Shown: one piece after another, positions 1-11,077 of the stretch
Position numbering within the stretch: position 1 is the first letter of the stretch
How the letters are laid out: every line of letters starts with the position of its first letter
Source: Lunatimonas salinarum
Lineage (GTDB): Bacteria; Bacteroidota; Bacteroidia; Cytophagales; Cyclobacteriaceae
Assembly: GCF_017811155.1 (NCBI RefSeq)
Contig: NZ_JACVCV010000009.1
Coordinates: 173,133 to 237,132, forward strand
Direction: 5' to 3'
Length of the DNA stretch: 64,000 nucleotides
Notes under the pieces: model-generated
What the model was told of the DNA's origin: nothing
Seen by the model: the letters and a program-made list of their open reading frames with translations, nothing else
Databases searched by the model: none
Translations under genes and position numbers: made by a program

Positions 1-450
1 GGCAAAGCCTATCACTGCTTCCCGTTCTTGAGTACTGATAAGGTTTGTATTTGACGCAGATTCTATCAAGACCCTACCCTGTAGGATTGCTTGGTAGGGG
101 GAGAAGAAGGAACCTCCACCGGTGTTTCCAAAGCCAAAGTAGGAACGATCCGGAACACGGCCAGCCTGACCTAACCAGTCTGTTTGGAATCGCGGATCCG
201 AGGCATTCAAATACCAGATTTCACGACCAAAGGTGTTCCAGGCTTGTGATACATTGGTTACGTATCCCCTATGCCTGGCTTCCAAACCTGTCAACACAGA
301 TTGGATTTGAGAACGCGTCGCATTGTTGGTGACGCTGTTTACGGAGGGATTGTTGGGATCATCAATTGGATCCAACTGCAATGGATTGCAACCGCTAAGC
401 AATAAACCTCCTAAAACCAAGCTTGATAAATAGGTTATAACTCTTTTCAT
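1..450 (-). CDS. SusD/RagB-family outer-membrane lipoprotein (5' part only)
   Basis: The frame opens with ATG at 448-450 on the minus strand and runs off the left edge, so only the first 150 residues are present. They begin with a lipoprotein signal peptide whose lipobox LLLSGC places the acylated cysteine at residue 21. An Asp/Pro/Asn-rich stretch (DPIDDPNNPSVNSV) follows, as is usual at the start of mature SusD-like proteins. The gene lies 19 bp downstream of the SusC gene on the same strand, the standard SusC-SusD pair in which SusD is the surface lid that captures glycan or peptide for the TonB-dependent SusC pore. Family assignment rests on signal peptide, composition and context, because the helical TPR core is outside the window. 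Confidence 0.85.
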   Translation of the reverse strand, partial: MKRVITYLSSLVLGGLLLSGCNPLQLDPIDDPNNPSVNSVTNNATRSQIQSVLTGLEARHRGYVTNVSQAWNTFGREIWYLNASDPRFQTDWLGQAGRVPDRSYFGFGNTGGGSFFSPYQAILQGRVLIESASNTNLISTQEREAVIGFA

Positions 451-469
451 TTCTTTATAGGTTTAGTCT

Positions 470-3440
470 TTAGAAGTCCAAGTTGATGTGGAAGAAGATT
501 CTCCTTGGGGTTGGGTAGGGAGCAATGTCCACGTTGTTGTCCACTGACCTGGCTCCAAATGTAGAGGTCTCTGGATCGAATCCGAAGTAGTCGGTAAACA
601 AGAAGAGGTTGTTTCCGGATACACCGAGCCTAACGTTTTCCAGCGCATTTCCGAACATATTGTTCAGCGTGGTTTTAGGAACGGTATAATAAAGACCTAT
701 CTCCCGTATTTTTACGAAGGAAGCGTCTTGTACCCACCTTGCCGCATTGTTATGAGGAGCTGGCGGTCGTTGCCTTCCGTTTGGAATACCGTCTCCGTTG
801 TCGTCGTCAAACCAACCCGGTGTGGTTCCTCCCGAGTCAGACAGGAAAGAGGTTAAGTTGATGTTTTCACCACCTTGACGCCATTCCGTCATGATGGACA
901 GCTCCAAGTTTTTCAGAATGTTAAAACTGTTAAAAATGGACATGTTTAACTTGGGTTGTCCGTCTCCCCATATGGTAAATCCTCCGGGAACGCTAGCATC
1001 TGCCGGTGTTCCAACAATCGTGGTGGGAGAATATCCTTGCGCGTACAAGAAGGTTCCCAATCCTGATCCAAAAGCCCCTTGGGTATAGGTAGGAATCCCC
1101 AAATAGGTCATGTTCAGGCGGTTTTGCCAGTAAAGTACTCTAGAGAACCATTTGAAGTTGGCGTTGTCTACTACGGTGGCCGATAAGCCCAGCTCGATTC
1201 CCTTATTCTGGAGTTCCGCTTGATTACTCGGGGTAGACGATAAGCCTGTAGCAGGAGACAAATTCAAGTTCTGAATATTGTTCTGTGTATTTTTGATGTA
1301 ATAGGTGGCTTCCAATGCGATTCGGTTGCTCAGGAACGCCATATCCAATCCGAACTCAAGTTCAGTAGCAGTTTCAGGAAAAATGTTGGTATTCCCCACT
1401 TGGGTTCCCACCACAGATCCCAACATTCCCCCAATACTGGAAGCAGGCAGCTGTGTAAACACGTTTCCAAAGGCTACTGGACCAGCTGTTTCACCGTAGG
1501 CAATTCGGGGCTTAAGCTGATTGATTGCCGGAACATCCCAAAAGTCAAAGTTGGCGACATTCACTGCCAAGGAGGCCCTCGGGAATGCATAGAACTTTTG
1601 ATAGTCTCCGTTCAGCGTGGATTTGTCCCAGCGAACACCCACCGTACCTACAATTTTGTCGTCAAAGTTGGCTTCCTGCTGCAAAAATACTCCCGCTTCT
1701 TGTACCATGGTTTTCTCGTCGATAACGATTTCCTGAACATTTGCCTGTTTCAGGTTAGTCTGTCCAGCTACCAGTCCCCGGCCCCGGTTAAACAATGCGC
1801 TGTTGTTAAAGTCAAGCCTGACAATACCCGCTTGCGAATTCATGTTTACCTTGCCCAAATTCCAGTTATATATCAACGCAGCTTGGAAGTTGGTGTTGAA
1901 GCTTTCCTGCCGCCCTACATACAAATCACCGGGATTTGCCTGACCCCTCTGAAACTGCAGAAATTCCGGCAAGTACACCATCGTGCTGTTTTGCAGGTAG
2001 TCCAAGCCACCCGCCACATTAGCTCGCAGGAAGCTGTTATTGGTTTTCAGTAGGTCTATGTCCATGTTAAAAGCCTGCACAAAGCGGTTGACCTCGGAGG
2101 TATTTATCCCATGGTCGGTTACTGCTACAGGGTTTTCGGCAAAATAAGGGTTGATTGGATAGTCACCATTTGCATTTGGCCGTAAGTCAAAGTAGTTCGG
2201 CACATAGGCAATGCTATATCCGATACTCGCTCCTGAGTTATTTTGGTTGCCCGTGAACCCACGGTCTGTATTGGACTGAATATAGTTGGATGAGAAGCCC
2301 AATTTGATCCGGTCAGAAAGCTGATGGTCCACGTTTGCACGGATCGAGTAACGGTCAAATCCGGTGTTCCTCACTGTACCGTCTTCGGAAGTAATGTTGC
2401 CGGACAGGAAAAATTTGGTCTTATTGTTACCCCCTGACACGTTGAGGCGCGTATTGCTGAGCAGCGCGGTGTTGTTGTAGAAGAAATCTTCGTAATCGAT
2501 GCGTGTCCCCTGTCGGAATCTTTCCAATTCCGTGGCGCGTCTAGCTTCTGTGGTGAAGAAGAAATTGATCTTTTCCTCGCTCCAGTCGTCCACACCCAAC
2601 AGCCTAAGCGGAGTTGCAAAACCGATGTCCTGGGACAAGGATACCTTGGTACGACCTTCAGCTCCCCGTTTGGTGGTAATAATGATTACACCGGCATTGG
2701 CTCTCGTTCCGTAGATCGCTGCTGCAGAGGGCCCTTTTAGAATCTCTATTGACTCAATGTCTGCCGGGTTGATATCGGCTAGCCGGTTGGCTCCGTCGTC
2801 TTGGGTGTTTGCCCCTGCTCCCGTTACCGCCGCTCTACCTGTTTGCTGGAAGGAGTTGTTAATATATACTCCATCCAAAATAATCAGGGGCTGAGAAGCA
2901 CCGATCAAACTCGAAATACCCCTCAATTGAATGGAAACACCACCTCCGGGAGCGCCACCATTGGAGCGGATCGTCGCACCGGCTACCTTTCCATACAAAG
3001 CCCCATCAGTGGTTTGGATGGTGGTCGTACCAGTCAATTCCCTAGCAGATACCGAACTGACTGCGTTTGCCAGATTGGAACGCTTCACGGTAGACGCCAA
3101 ACCGGTGATCACTACCTCTTCTAAGTTAGTGGCATCTTCTCGGAGCGTAACCTGTAGGTTGTTGTTGCTTGGACTGACACTAAATGTTTGACTTAAATAC
3201 CCTAAACGAGGAAATTACCAGCGTAGCGGCCTCGTTGCTGTCAAATGAAATGCTGAATCGACCATCGATGTCAGCCACCGTACCACGCGTGGTATTTCTG
3301 ACCAATACACTGGCACCTATGAGTGATTCTCCTGTACGTTCATCAGTGACAACACCTGTCACCGTGTATTGGCCATAGGCCATTCCCATACTAAGAACCA
3401 TCAATGCCAAGCTTAACGAAAACTTGTAAATTTTTACCAT
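470..3440 (-). pseudogene. SusC/RagA TonB-dependent outer-membrane receptor, broken by one frameshift
   Basis: Two adjoining minus-strand frames make one SusC protein of about 990 residues. The first (3440 to 3180) has a signal peptide and a carboxypeptidase-regulatory-like domain (TVTGVVTDERTGESLIGASV) and ends in a shifted tail, RVFKSNI-stop. The second is open from about 3206 downward: reading upstream of its GTG at 3112 gives LGYLSQTFSVSPSNNN, then LREDATNLEEVVITG, then the plug domain (SQPLIILDGVYINN, then IEILKGPSAAAIYG) and the barrel to 470. Adding one base in the AAA run at 3204-3206 restores a continuous SSF-LGYLSQTF junction. This is therefore a one-base deletion, or a sequencing error in a short homopolymer. 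Without correction the product would stop after 86 residues. It forms an operon with the SusD gene at 450. Confidence 0.88.
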
Positions 3441-3961
3441 TGATCTTTGTTTGATTGTTAACCTTTAATTTTTTTTCTCCTTTACTACGAAAATCGAGCC
3501 CCTGCTGAAGGAGCCACCAAAGTCACTTGCAGTATCAATTTGATTTTAGTGTAAACATATAAATGTTATTATAGTTCAATTTGGCGCTCAGGTAATTGTA
3601 ACCGCCGCTTTCCCGAAAAATCAAAGGGATTGTTGAAAAGGGATAAAAGAATGTTTTTGATAAAGAACTCAGTTGGCTTGTTTGTGTGGTAACTTTTCCT
3701 GAAAATAATTGTTGGCGTTTAGGCCATTTTTTATAGTTTTATTACGGCAAAAATCGGTTTTATAATTTTGTGTTAAAGCCAAAGATCACGAGGGAACAGG
3801 AAATATAATTATTGTTTTTTGGAAGAATTAGGAATAAAATGCCGTGTAGTTCTGAACTTAAATCCAATAGCTTTTTGAAACCAAGGGGGTATTTCGCCAT
3901 ATCACGGTTGAAATTGCAGCCTATATCACTTAGTTTTGGCCTTAATTTTCTTCCTGCCAGT
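3441..3961. other. Divergent intergenic region between the susC-like gene and the YdcF-like gene
   Basis: About 520 bp, AT-rich in its right half. A Bacteroidota-type -7 box TAATTTTG is at 3763-3770 on the plus strand and could drive the YdcF-like gene. No convincing minus-strand box for the receptor gene was found, and no further gene is seen. The reading frame of the next gene stays open back to 3812, but the extra 50 residues are basic and unlike the family. Confidence 0.4.
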
Positions 3962-4630
3962 ATGAGTGAACACATAAGCGGAATTGCCATGACCACTTGG
4001 CGCTTGGCCAAAACTCTGTGGGACTATCACCACACCAACCATGTGTTGGGCGAGGCGGATTGTATCCTTGTGCTTGGAAGCAATGACCTGCGTGTGGCTG
4101 AACGAGGCGCGGAATTGTACCTTCGTGGTTATGCGCCCTTGCTGGTGTTTTCGGGGGGATTGGGCAATTTCACCCAAGGGCATTGGAATGAGCCCGAAGC
4201 GGATAAGTTTGCTAAAATCGCCTATCGCATGGGCGTGCCCGAAGATAAGGTGTTGATTGAAAACAAATCCACCAATACCGGTGAGAATATCCGCCATACG
4301 CAGCGTCTTTTTGCTGCCGAGGGACTGAATCCAAACCGCTTTATTGTAGTGCAAAAGCCTTTTATGGAGCGGCGTACCTTGGCTACTTTTAAGGTACACT
4401 GGCCAGAAAAAGAGCTCGTGGTTACCAGTCCGCAAATTTCCATGGAGGATTACCCTAATGACGAAATCAGCCCGGATCTGTTGATCAATGCCATGGTCGG
4501 TGACCTACAACGCATCAAGATCTATCCCGAGAAGGGTTTCCAGGTTTACCAAGAAATCCCCCCTGCTGTCTGGTCGGCCTATTTGGAACTCGTACGATTG
4601 GGATATGACAAACACTTGATCGTAGAATAA
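3962..4630 (+). CDS. YdcF/DUF218-family protein
   Basis: The 222-residue product has the DUF218 fold signature. An N-terminal ADCILVLGSND strand and loop is followed by LLVFSGGLGN, the acidic EADKFAKIA helix, ENKSTNTGENIR, and the VVQKPFMERRTLATF segment. These match the order and spacing of motifs in E. coli YdcF, which binds S-adenosylmethionine in vitro and whose reaction is not established. I chose ATG 3962 (MSEHISG) because it aligns with the short YdcF N-terminus; an in-frame ATG at 3812 would add 50 unrelated basic residues. There is no signal peptide with this start, so the protein is predicted to be cytoplasmic. It appears monocistronic. Confidence 0.85.
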   Translation: MSEHISGIAMTTWRLAKTLWDYHHTNHVLGEADCILVLGSNDLRVAERGAELYLRGYAPLLVFSGGLGNFTQGHWNEPEADKFAKIAYRMGVPEDKVLIENKSTNTGENIRHTQRLFAAEGLNPNRFIVVQKPFMERRTLATFKVHWPEKELVVTSPQISMEDYPNDEISPDLLINAMVGDLQRIKIYPEKGFQVYQEIPPAVWSAYLELVRLGYDKHLIVE

Positions 4631-4834
4631 ACGTTTTAAAAAAATTGGCTTTTCGGTTTGTCTAAGCATCTGTCCCACTTTTAGTTGAGGGCTGTCGCTA
4701 AATTTTCGATGGTATTTAGTGATAAACGAACTTTCTTGGCAATTTTGGCAAAAAAGTTATTATCTTCAACTTCTTAGCTTGATTTCCCAACAAGAAAGCG
4801 CACTACCACCGATCACCCAATTACCAACCTGCGT

Positions 4835-6535
4835 ATGAATCCACGCATTTCTCAAGCGGCCGGCTTGACATTTCTGTTCCTGCTAGTCGCACTTTTTGGG
4901 CTCAAATTTAAAGAGTCCAAAGAACCGCATAAACCGAAATCCACCAAGTTTTCTCCGCGGCTCGAGGCGGTTCGGCAATTTGCGGAAACAGTCCTCGAAC
5001 GCGCCGGAGATACCTACCGGGATATACCCACTCCGTTATTTGTAGACGGGTTGCGGGTGGTGGATTATGCCCCAGTAAAGTGGCTGCACGAGGGAGAGGC
5101 TTGGATTCCCTCTAATTTGGCCAATCAGCAAAACCTATTTCGCACATTTGTAGGGTTAAGTAGACTTACCGGCGATAACCGCTACATGGATGCCGCAAAA
5201 GCTGCCATGTCGTATGGCTTTGCCCATCAACAACATGCGAATGGGTTGATGTATTGGGGAGGGCACCGGTTTTTTGATCTGGCGTCCGGCCGCTTCGTGG
5301 GAGAGGGCTACCGCCATGAGTTTAAGTTTACGCTGCCTTATTATGAATTTATGTGGGAGGTGAATCCCGCAGCTTGCAGAACCTTCATGCGAGCTTTTTG
5401 GAATGCCCATATACTTGATTGGGAATCCATGGACATGAATCGTCACGGAGCCTATGAGACACCGTCTGGTAAACTTTGGGATCATTCGCTAACCGATTCT
5501 CCGCCATTCTTTGAGGGTGACGGCCTAACCTTTATCAATGCCGGCACAGATTTGATTTATGCCGGTTACATGTTGTATCAATTGGATGGAGATGTAGGTG
5601 CTTATACCTGGGCCAATCACTTGGCTAAAAAGTATGTCGAAGCCCGTCATCCGGAGACGCAGCTTGGTGTATATCAGTACAGCAAGCCCATACGCAAGGA
5701 CACCCCGCCTGCTTCCGGTTCTTTGCCCACCACCTCCAATTTCGGGGACCGTGCCGAGAATCAGTTTTCCGCTGATTTTGGGGAAGTTGCCCGAGAAGGG
5801 TACCTCCTGCGTAGTCCGGGTTCCATCTACGGGCACAATGCCATTATTCAACTACAGATCGCAGAAAAGATAGGGTTGGAAGGGGAAGAGCTTCTGGGTT
5901 GGACGGTGGCTGGCCTCAAGGCTTGGGCGAAATTCGGCTACGATTCCGTCCGGAATCATGCCAAGCCCATATGGGCAGATGGAACAGACCTATCCGGGTA
6001 CGAAATTAAGCGGGATGGCTATTACGGCAAGGCGGGGACCAAGTTTGAATCATCAACCGTACCGTCGATTCTACTTTGGTCATATGCATTGGCTTTTCGG
6101 CTATCCGGTGACCCGGTGTTGTGGGAGACGGTACGGCATATGTCCAAGGGGTTTGGTTTGGGAGACTTGGGTATATGGGGAGAAAAACCCCACGTGAATT
6201 TGGGTACACAGGCATCGGATCCCTTGATGCTTTTTGCCATCTTGGAACTGGCGAAGGCTTCTGATCGGGCCGAATTCCGCGTATTAGCGGAGCGAATAGG
6301 TGATAATATCCTTTATCAACGTTTTAGAAGGGGTTTGTTCACCCCAAGTGCCGATCATCTGTATGCCAGTGTCAATGCAGTAGAACCACTTGCGCTGTTG
6401 GCATTAGAAGCTATGCTGACCGGAAAAGAAGGGTTGGTGCCTGCATATAACGGAGGTAGTGGCTATTTCCACGGTCCTCACGATGGCTTGGGACGGACTA
6501 CCGATTTGGCGGTATTTTGGAATGCCAAAAAATGA
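4835..6535 (+). CDS. Membrane-anchored or exported protein with an apparent alpha/alpha-barrel enzyme domain
   Basis: The 566-residue product starts with a hydrophobic signal or anchor at residues 8-24 (AAGLTFLFLLVALFG). The rest is rich in aromatic and helix-forming segments in a repeated order typical of (alpha/alpha)-toroid glycoside hydrolases and polysaccharide lyases. Examples are FVGLSRLTGDNRYMDAAKAA near 120, YEFMWEVNPAACRTFMRAFW near 170 and FEGDGLTFINAGTDLIYAGY near 230. I do not recognise a catalytic signature, so the substrate is unknown; pectate-lyase-like or glucuronyl-hydrolase-like enzymes are possibilities. No same-strand neighbour is close enough to form an operon: the YdcF-like gene ends 204 bp upstream. 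Confidence 0.8.
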   Translation: MNPRISQAAGLTFLFLLVALFGLKFKESKEPHKPKSTKFSPRLEAVRQFAETVLERAGDTYRDIPTPLFVDGLRVVDYAPVKWLHEGEAWIPSNLANQQNLFRTFVGLSRLTGDNRYMDAAKAAMSYGFAHQQHANGLMYWGGHRFFDLASGRFVGEGYRHEFKFTLPYYEFMWEVNPAACRTFMRAFWNAHILDWESMDMNRHGAYETPSGKLWDHSLTDSPPFFEGDGLTFINAGTDLIYAGYMLYQLDGDVGAYTWANHLAKKYVEARHPETQLGVYQYSKPIRKDTPPASGSLPTTSNFGDRAENQFSADFGEVAREGYLLRSPGSIYGHNAIIQLQIAEKIGLEGEELLGWTVAGLKAWAKFGYDSVRNHAKPIWADGTDLSGYEIKRDGYYGKAGTKFESSTVPSILLWSYALAFRLSGDPVLWETVRHMSKGFGLGDLGIWGEKPHVNLGTQASDPLMLFAILELAKASDRAEFRVLAERIGDNILYQRFRRGLFTPSADHLYASVNAVEPLALLALEAMLTGKEGLVPAYNGGSGYFHGPHDGLGRTTDLAVFWNAKK

Positions 6536-6583
6536 AGAACCCCTTGTTCAATTATTCCTGGATAAAATCCGGCTGTGCATTGG

Positions 6584-7222
6584 CTATTTTTGGCGGGATG
6601 CGAATTCCGAGGTACTAAAATCAAGGGTATTTATCAAGTGCATCACATCTGACTTGATATATTCGATAATTGGGGCTAGGGAGTCATTTTTCACAGCCGT
6701 GTTAAAATACAAGGCTCCCCGTAAAAAGTGGCTAGTCGAATCGGTCACCAAAAACTGAAACTGCGTAGGTACTTCCCCTGTCAATTCGGCTACCATCCCA
6801 GCGTAACCGGCTGGGGTACGAACCACCATTTCGTCAATACCGTACGCTTTGATTTGATGTTTGGAGGTCAGGGAAAGCGCATCGTCCAAATAGGCCTTGA
6901 GGGTGGTTCGCTGCCCGTCTAGGGCCTTATAGGTTAAGTGTACCCTTGCCTCCCATCTGGGGTAGTGTAGGTTGATCCACTCTTTTTCTTCCGGGTTAAA
7001 GCGGTCTGCTTCTACGAGGGCATATTTCGAGTATTCGAAGCGATAAGGCAGATCGCCTGCCAGTGGCAAAAAGGCCGGTTCGGGCAGATCGATGCGGTTG
7101 TAGCCCTTGGGTTTGGGAATAAAATCCGACTGGCAGGAAGCTAAAGACAGCGCCAAGCCAAACACAATGATCAGTGAACGTAAGCTAAAGCGATTATGGT
7201 GGAGGTGCATGTATTTGCTCAT
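6584..7222 (-). CDS. gldD: Gliding motility / type IX secretion lipoprotein GldD
   Basis: The 212-residue lipoprotein has a signal peptide ending in the lipobox LSLASC (Cys at about residue 30), followed by DFIPKPKGYNRIDLPEPAF, the PKP-GY-RIDLP motif typical of GldD. In Flavobacterium, GldD is needed for gliding and for the associated type IX secretion. The C-terminal half (FLRGALYFNTAVKNDSLAP) also fits the family. It lies downstream of guaB on the same strand, separated by a strong terminator at 7266-7296, so it is probably transcribed separately. ATG 7222 gives a normal signal peptide; a second Met at residue 5 would also work. Confidence 0.92.
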   Translation of the reverse strand: MSKYMHLHHNRFSLRSLIIVFGLALSLASCQSDFIPKPKGYNRIDLPEPAFLPLAGDLPYRFEYSKYALVEADRFNPEEKEWINLHYPRWEARVHLTYKALDGQRTTLKAYLDDALSLTSKHQIKAYGIDEMVVRTPAGYAGMVAELTGEVPTQFQFLVTDSTSHFLRGALYFNTAVKNDSLAPIIEYIKSDVMHLINTLDFSTSEFASRQK

Positions 7223-7265
7223 ACGTTTCTATAATTGCTATTGACGGGTTTGTAGTATACCATAC

Positions 7266-7296
7266 AAAAAAAGCCTTGGAAGAATTCCAAAGCTTT
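7266..7296 (-). terminator. Rho-independent terminator of guaB
   Basis: Read on the minus strand, a 12-bp stem (AAAGCTTTGGAA pairing with TTCCAAGGCTTT, one G-T pair) with a three-base loop is followed at once by a run of seven T. It starts about 28 bp after the guaB stop codon. Confidence 0.85.
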
Positions 7297-7323
7297 CTGA
7301 AAAGAGCTGTCGAAAGAGGCCCG

Positions 7324-8866
<1,543 letters not shown>

Positions 8867-8995
8867 CTGTTCTTAAAAATTTCTACCAAAGATGCTAAAA
8901 ATCGCATCCATTTCAGGAATTTTCTTTGGCACACAAGGTAAACTTCCCGGAAATCCCGCTTGGATTGTCGTTGGGTTCGAGGTAATGTAGGCTGG

Positions 8996-10186
8996 CTAGC
9001 GGATCTTTTCCATTCGGGCAATGTAAAATCCATCAAAACCACTCTCGTGCGCCAAGATCTTTTGATCGTCCAATAGTTTGAATGATTTGCCCGACTCGGA
9101 TGCCAAAAACTGCTCCACCTGCAGCTCGTTTTCCTCCGGGAGGATACTACAGGTAGCATAAACCACCTTACCACCCGTTTTGACCATGGAGGTATAGTTT
9201 TGTAGAATATCTTGTTGTATGCCTTTTACTCGTTCTATCTCTTCCAGGCTTAATTTCCATTTGGAATCGGGATTTCGCTTGAGCACACCCAGCCCCGAAC
9301 AGGGGGCGTCCAGTAGCAAGCGATCTGCAGTATTACGAAGCCTTTTGATGGTTTTGCTTCCTTCTATGACCCGGGTTTCGATCACGGATATGCCGGCCCT
9401 TCGGGCCCTAAGTTTGGTGTTTTTTAACTTATAGTCCAATACATCCATGCTTAGAATCCGTCCTTTGTTCTCCATCAGGGCAGCTAAATGCAATGACTTG
9501 CCTCCAGCACCCGCACAGGCATCTATTACCCGCATGCCGGGCTCCACATCCAATGCCCGCGCCACCAACTGGGAAGAAGCGTCCTGCACTTCAAAATAGC
9601 CTTCCTTGAAATAGGGTGAGCGAAAGATGTTTTGCCGTTGATCCAATACCAGTGCATCCGGATAGCCTGCGGGCTGATGGTTGCCAATGCCTTCTGCTAG
9701 CAATTTTTCGCTAAGACCCTGGGTACTTATTTTAAGCGTGTTTACACGCAGCACTACCGGGGCAGCTTCGTTTAACGCCGCCATCTCGGCATCCCACTTG
9801 TCGCCAAGGGATTGGGCTCCGAGCTGATCCATCCAATCCGGTATGGACTCGAGCACGGAGCGCTGTTCGATTTTTGCCAATCTATGTTTCACCTGACGGC
9901 TATCCAATCCATGAAATTCCTTCCAGTCGGGGAGATTCTGTTCTTTCCAAAGCAGGTAGGTGCCCAACATTTTATACAGATCTTTGCTCGGACTTAGCGC
10001 CTGAATCAACCGCCACCAACGAACCATCTCGTAGACCGTTTCGGCAACAAAACCGCGATCTCGGGCACCCCATTTGGGGTGGGATTTCAGTGTCCGCTCG
10101 ATGACTTTATCTGCATAGCCCTGTTGGTTAAATATGGCATCCAAGGCTTCGATTACCCCCTGAACGGTATTTTGATGGAGTTTCAT
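8996..10186 (-). CDS. RsmB/NOP-family rRNA cytosine-C5 methyltransferase
   Basis: The 396-residue protein has an N-terminal helical NusB/RsmB-like part and a C-terminal SAM-dependent Rossmann methyltransferase domain. Motif I is DACAGAGGKS (222-231). Motif IV is DAPCSGLG (from 293), whose Cys releases the product. Motif VI is YATCS (343-347), whose Cys346 is the nucleophile that attacks C6 of cytosine. Together they define the RNA m5C family. The likely target is 16S rRNA, but RsmB and RsmF type specificity cannot be told apart here. ATG 10186 gives the normal N-terminal helix (TVQGVIEALDAIF). It stands alone, with short gene-free flanks. Confidence 0.93.
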   Translation of the reverse strand: MKLHQNTVQGVIEALDAIFNQQGYADKVIERTLKSHPKWGARDRGFVAETVYEMVRWWRLIQALSPSKDLYKMLGTYLLWKEQNLPDWKEFHGLDSRQVKHRLAKIEQRSVLESIPDWMDQLGAQSLGDKWDAEMAALNEAAPVVLRVNTLKISTQGLSEKLLAEGIGNHQPAGYPDALVLDQRQNIFRSPYFKEGYFEVQDASSQLVARALDVEPGMRVIDACAGAGGKSLHLAALMENKGRILSMDVLDYKLKNTKLRARRAGISVIETRVIEGSKTIKRLRNTADRLLLDAPCSGLGVLKRNPDSKWKLSLEEIERVKGIQQDILQNYTSMVKTGGKVVYATCSILPEENELQVEQFLASESGKSFKLLDDQKILAHESGFDGFYIARMEKIR

Positions 10187-10409
10187 AGGATTATAATTGC
10201 TTTTTCACCGGTCTGGATTTGTTCTGAACCGAAGGTAAGGAGTAATGCCTAGCCTGTAATTCCTTCATGGGAGCTCTTTACACAGGGGCACGTTATGTCA
10301 AATTTTTTAAATTTAGCCTGCAAATATACGGATTTACTCTCCGCAAGACCTAATCTCTTGCTTTTGGTTGTAAGCTACCCGATCGGCGGCCGGTTTGGGA
10401 GGAATTTGG

Positions 10410-10417
10410 TATATTTG
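10410..10417 (+). promoter_or_regulatory. TAnnTTTG box six bases before a start codon
   Basis: TATATTTG matches the Bacteroidota -7 element. The ATG of the zinc-ribbon gene begins at 10424, so transcription from this box would start at or next to the start codon (leaderless mRNA). No well-spaced -33 TTG was found. Confidence 0.3.
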
Positions 10418-10423
10418 TTCGGT

Positions 10424-10708
10424 ATGGGAGAAAAGAAATGTCCGCACTGCGGAGCTTGGTCTAAATGGAACCAACATATACAAGATACCTGCGAGCATTG
10501 TGGCGAAAAATTGGGCGGTGCGGATCTGGCCTACCACGAAAAACGCTTGGCCCAGGAAAAAGCCAACCGGGAAAATTGGATTTTTTATATCAAAGAAACC
10601 GATGGCGAATTTGTCCAGCTGGTGAAGAAGGTGGGTAATTTTTTCTACACCCTATACATCGCCATCATTACCTTTCTGGCCTGGCTCATCGCTGTCCTGC
10701 CTGGCTAA
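10424..10708 (+). CDS. Small zinc-ribbon membrane protein
   Basis: The 94-residue product starts with a zinc ribbon of two CxxC knuckles (KKCPHCGAW near residue 4 and DTCEHCGEKL near 24). A charged helix follows, then one strongly hydrophobic segment near the C-terminus (FFYTLYIAIITFLAWLIAVL) that should span the inner membrane. I chose ATG 10424 because it directly precedes the first CxxC; the frame extends to 10295 but that part is not protein-like. Its stop codon overlaps the next gene start as TAATG, so the two are almost certainly translated together. The function is unknown. Confidence 0.82.
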   Translation: MGEKKCPHCGAWSKWNQHIQDTCEHCGEKLGGADLAYHEKRLAQEKANRENWIFYIKETDGEFVQLVKKVGNFFYTLYIAIITFLAWLIAVLPG

Positions 10709-11070
10709 TGAAAATTTGGAAAAATCCCTATTTTCTCGGACCCTGTGTGGCTTTTTGGGCAAATCAGTACCTTGAAAAGGGTGTAGGGATCTTTGTGCCA
10801 CTGCTATTTAGCTACTTGGATGATTTACTGGCCATGCCGGTTATTTTGGGCACCACACTGCAGGTGTTTCGTTGGATTCATCCTGCTGGTGCGCTTTTTC
10901 GTTTTTCCTCCATGCAGATGGTAGTGGGTGTAGCCTATATCAGCCTGCTGTTTGAAGTGCTGTTACCGTTGTGGTCAGAAATTTACACCAGGGATTTTTG
11001 GGATGTGGTTTGCTATGCGATAGGGGCCTTGTATTTTTGCCATTTCATCAATATCCCAACCGCTAAATAA
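10708..11070 (+). CDS. Small multi-spanning membrane protein (family often labelled magnesium-citrate secondary transporter)
   Basis: The 120-residue protein is hydrophobic, with about three to four predicted membrane segments (PYFLGPCVAFWANQYL, FVPLLFSYLDDLLAMPVIL, VVGVAYISLLFEVLLPLW, VVCYAIGALYFCHFI). It resembles short Cytophagales proteins that databases call magnesium-citrate transporter; at this length a transport role is unproven. The motif SYLDDLLAMPV with adjacent aspartates in a membrane helix is the most striking feature. The gene overlaps the zinc-ribbon gene by one base and is followed 7 bp later by prmC, so the three form one operon. Confidence 0.8.
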   Translation: MKIWKNPYFLGPCVAFWANQYLEKGVGIFVPLLFSYLDDLLAMPVILGTTLQVFRWIHPAGALFRFSSMQMVVGVAYISLLFEVLLPLWSEIYTRDFWDVVCYAIGALYFCHFINIPTAK

Positions 11071-11077
11071 GTCCTTG

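Noticed and set aside
1400..2053. A 217-codon plus-strand frame inside the SusC gene
   Set aside because: It is a shadow of the barrel-coding sequence on the other strand and has no protein family features.
3812..3961. N-terminal extension of the YdcF-like protein
   Set aside because: The frame is open from 3812, but the 50 residues are basic and do not match YdcF; ATG 3962 fits the family. A promoter box at 3763-3770 leaves some doubt.
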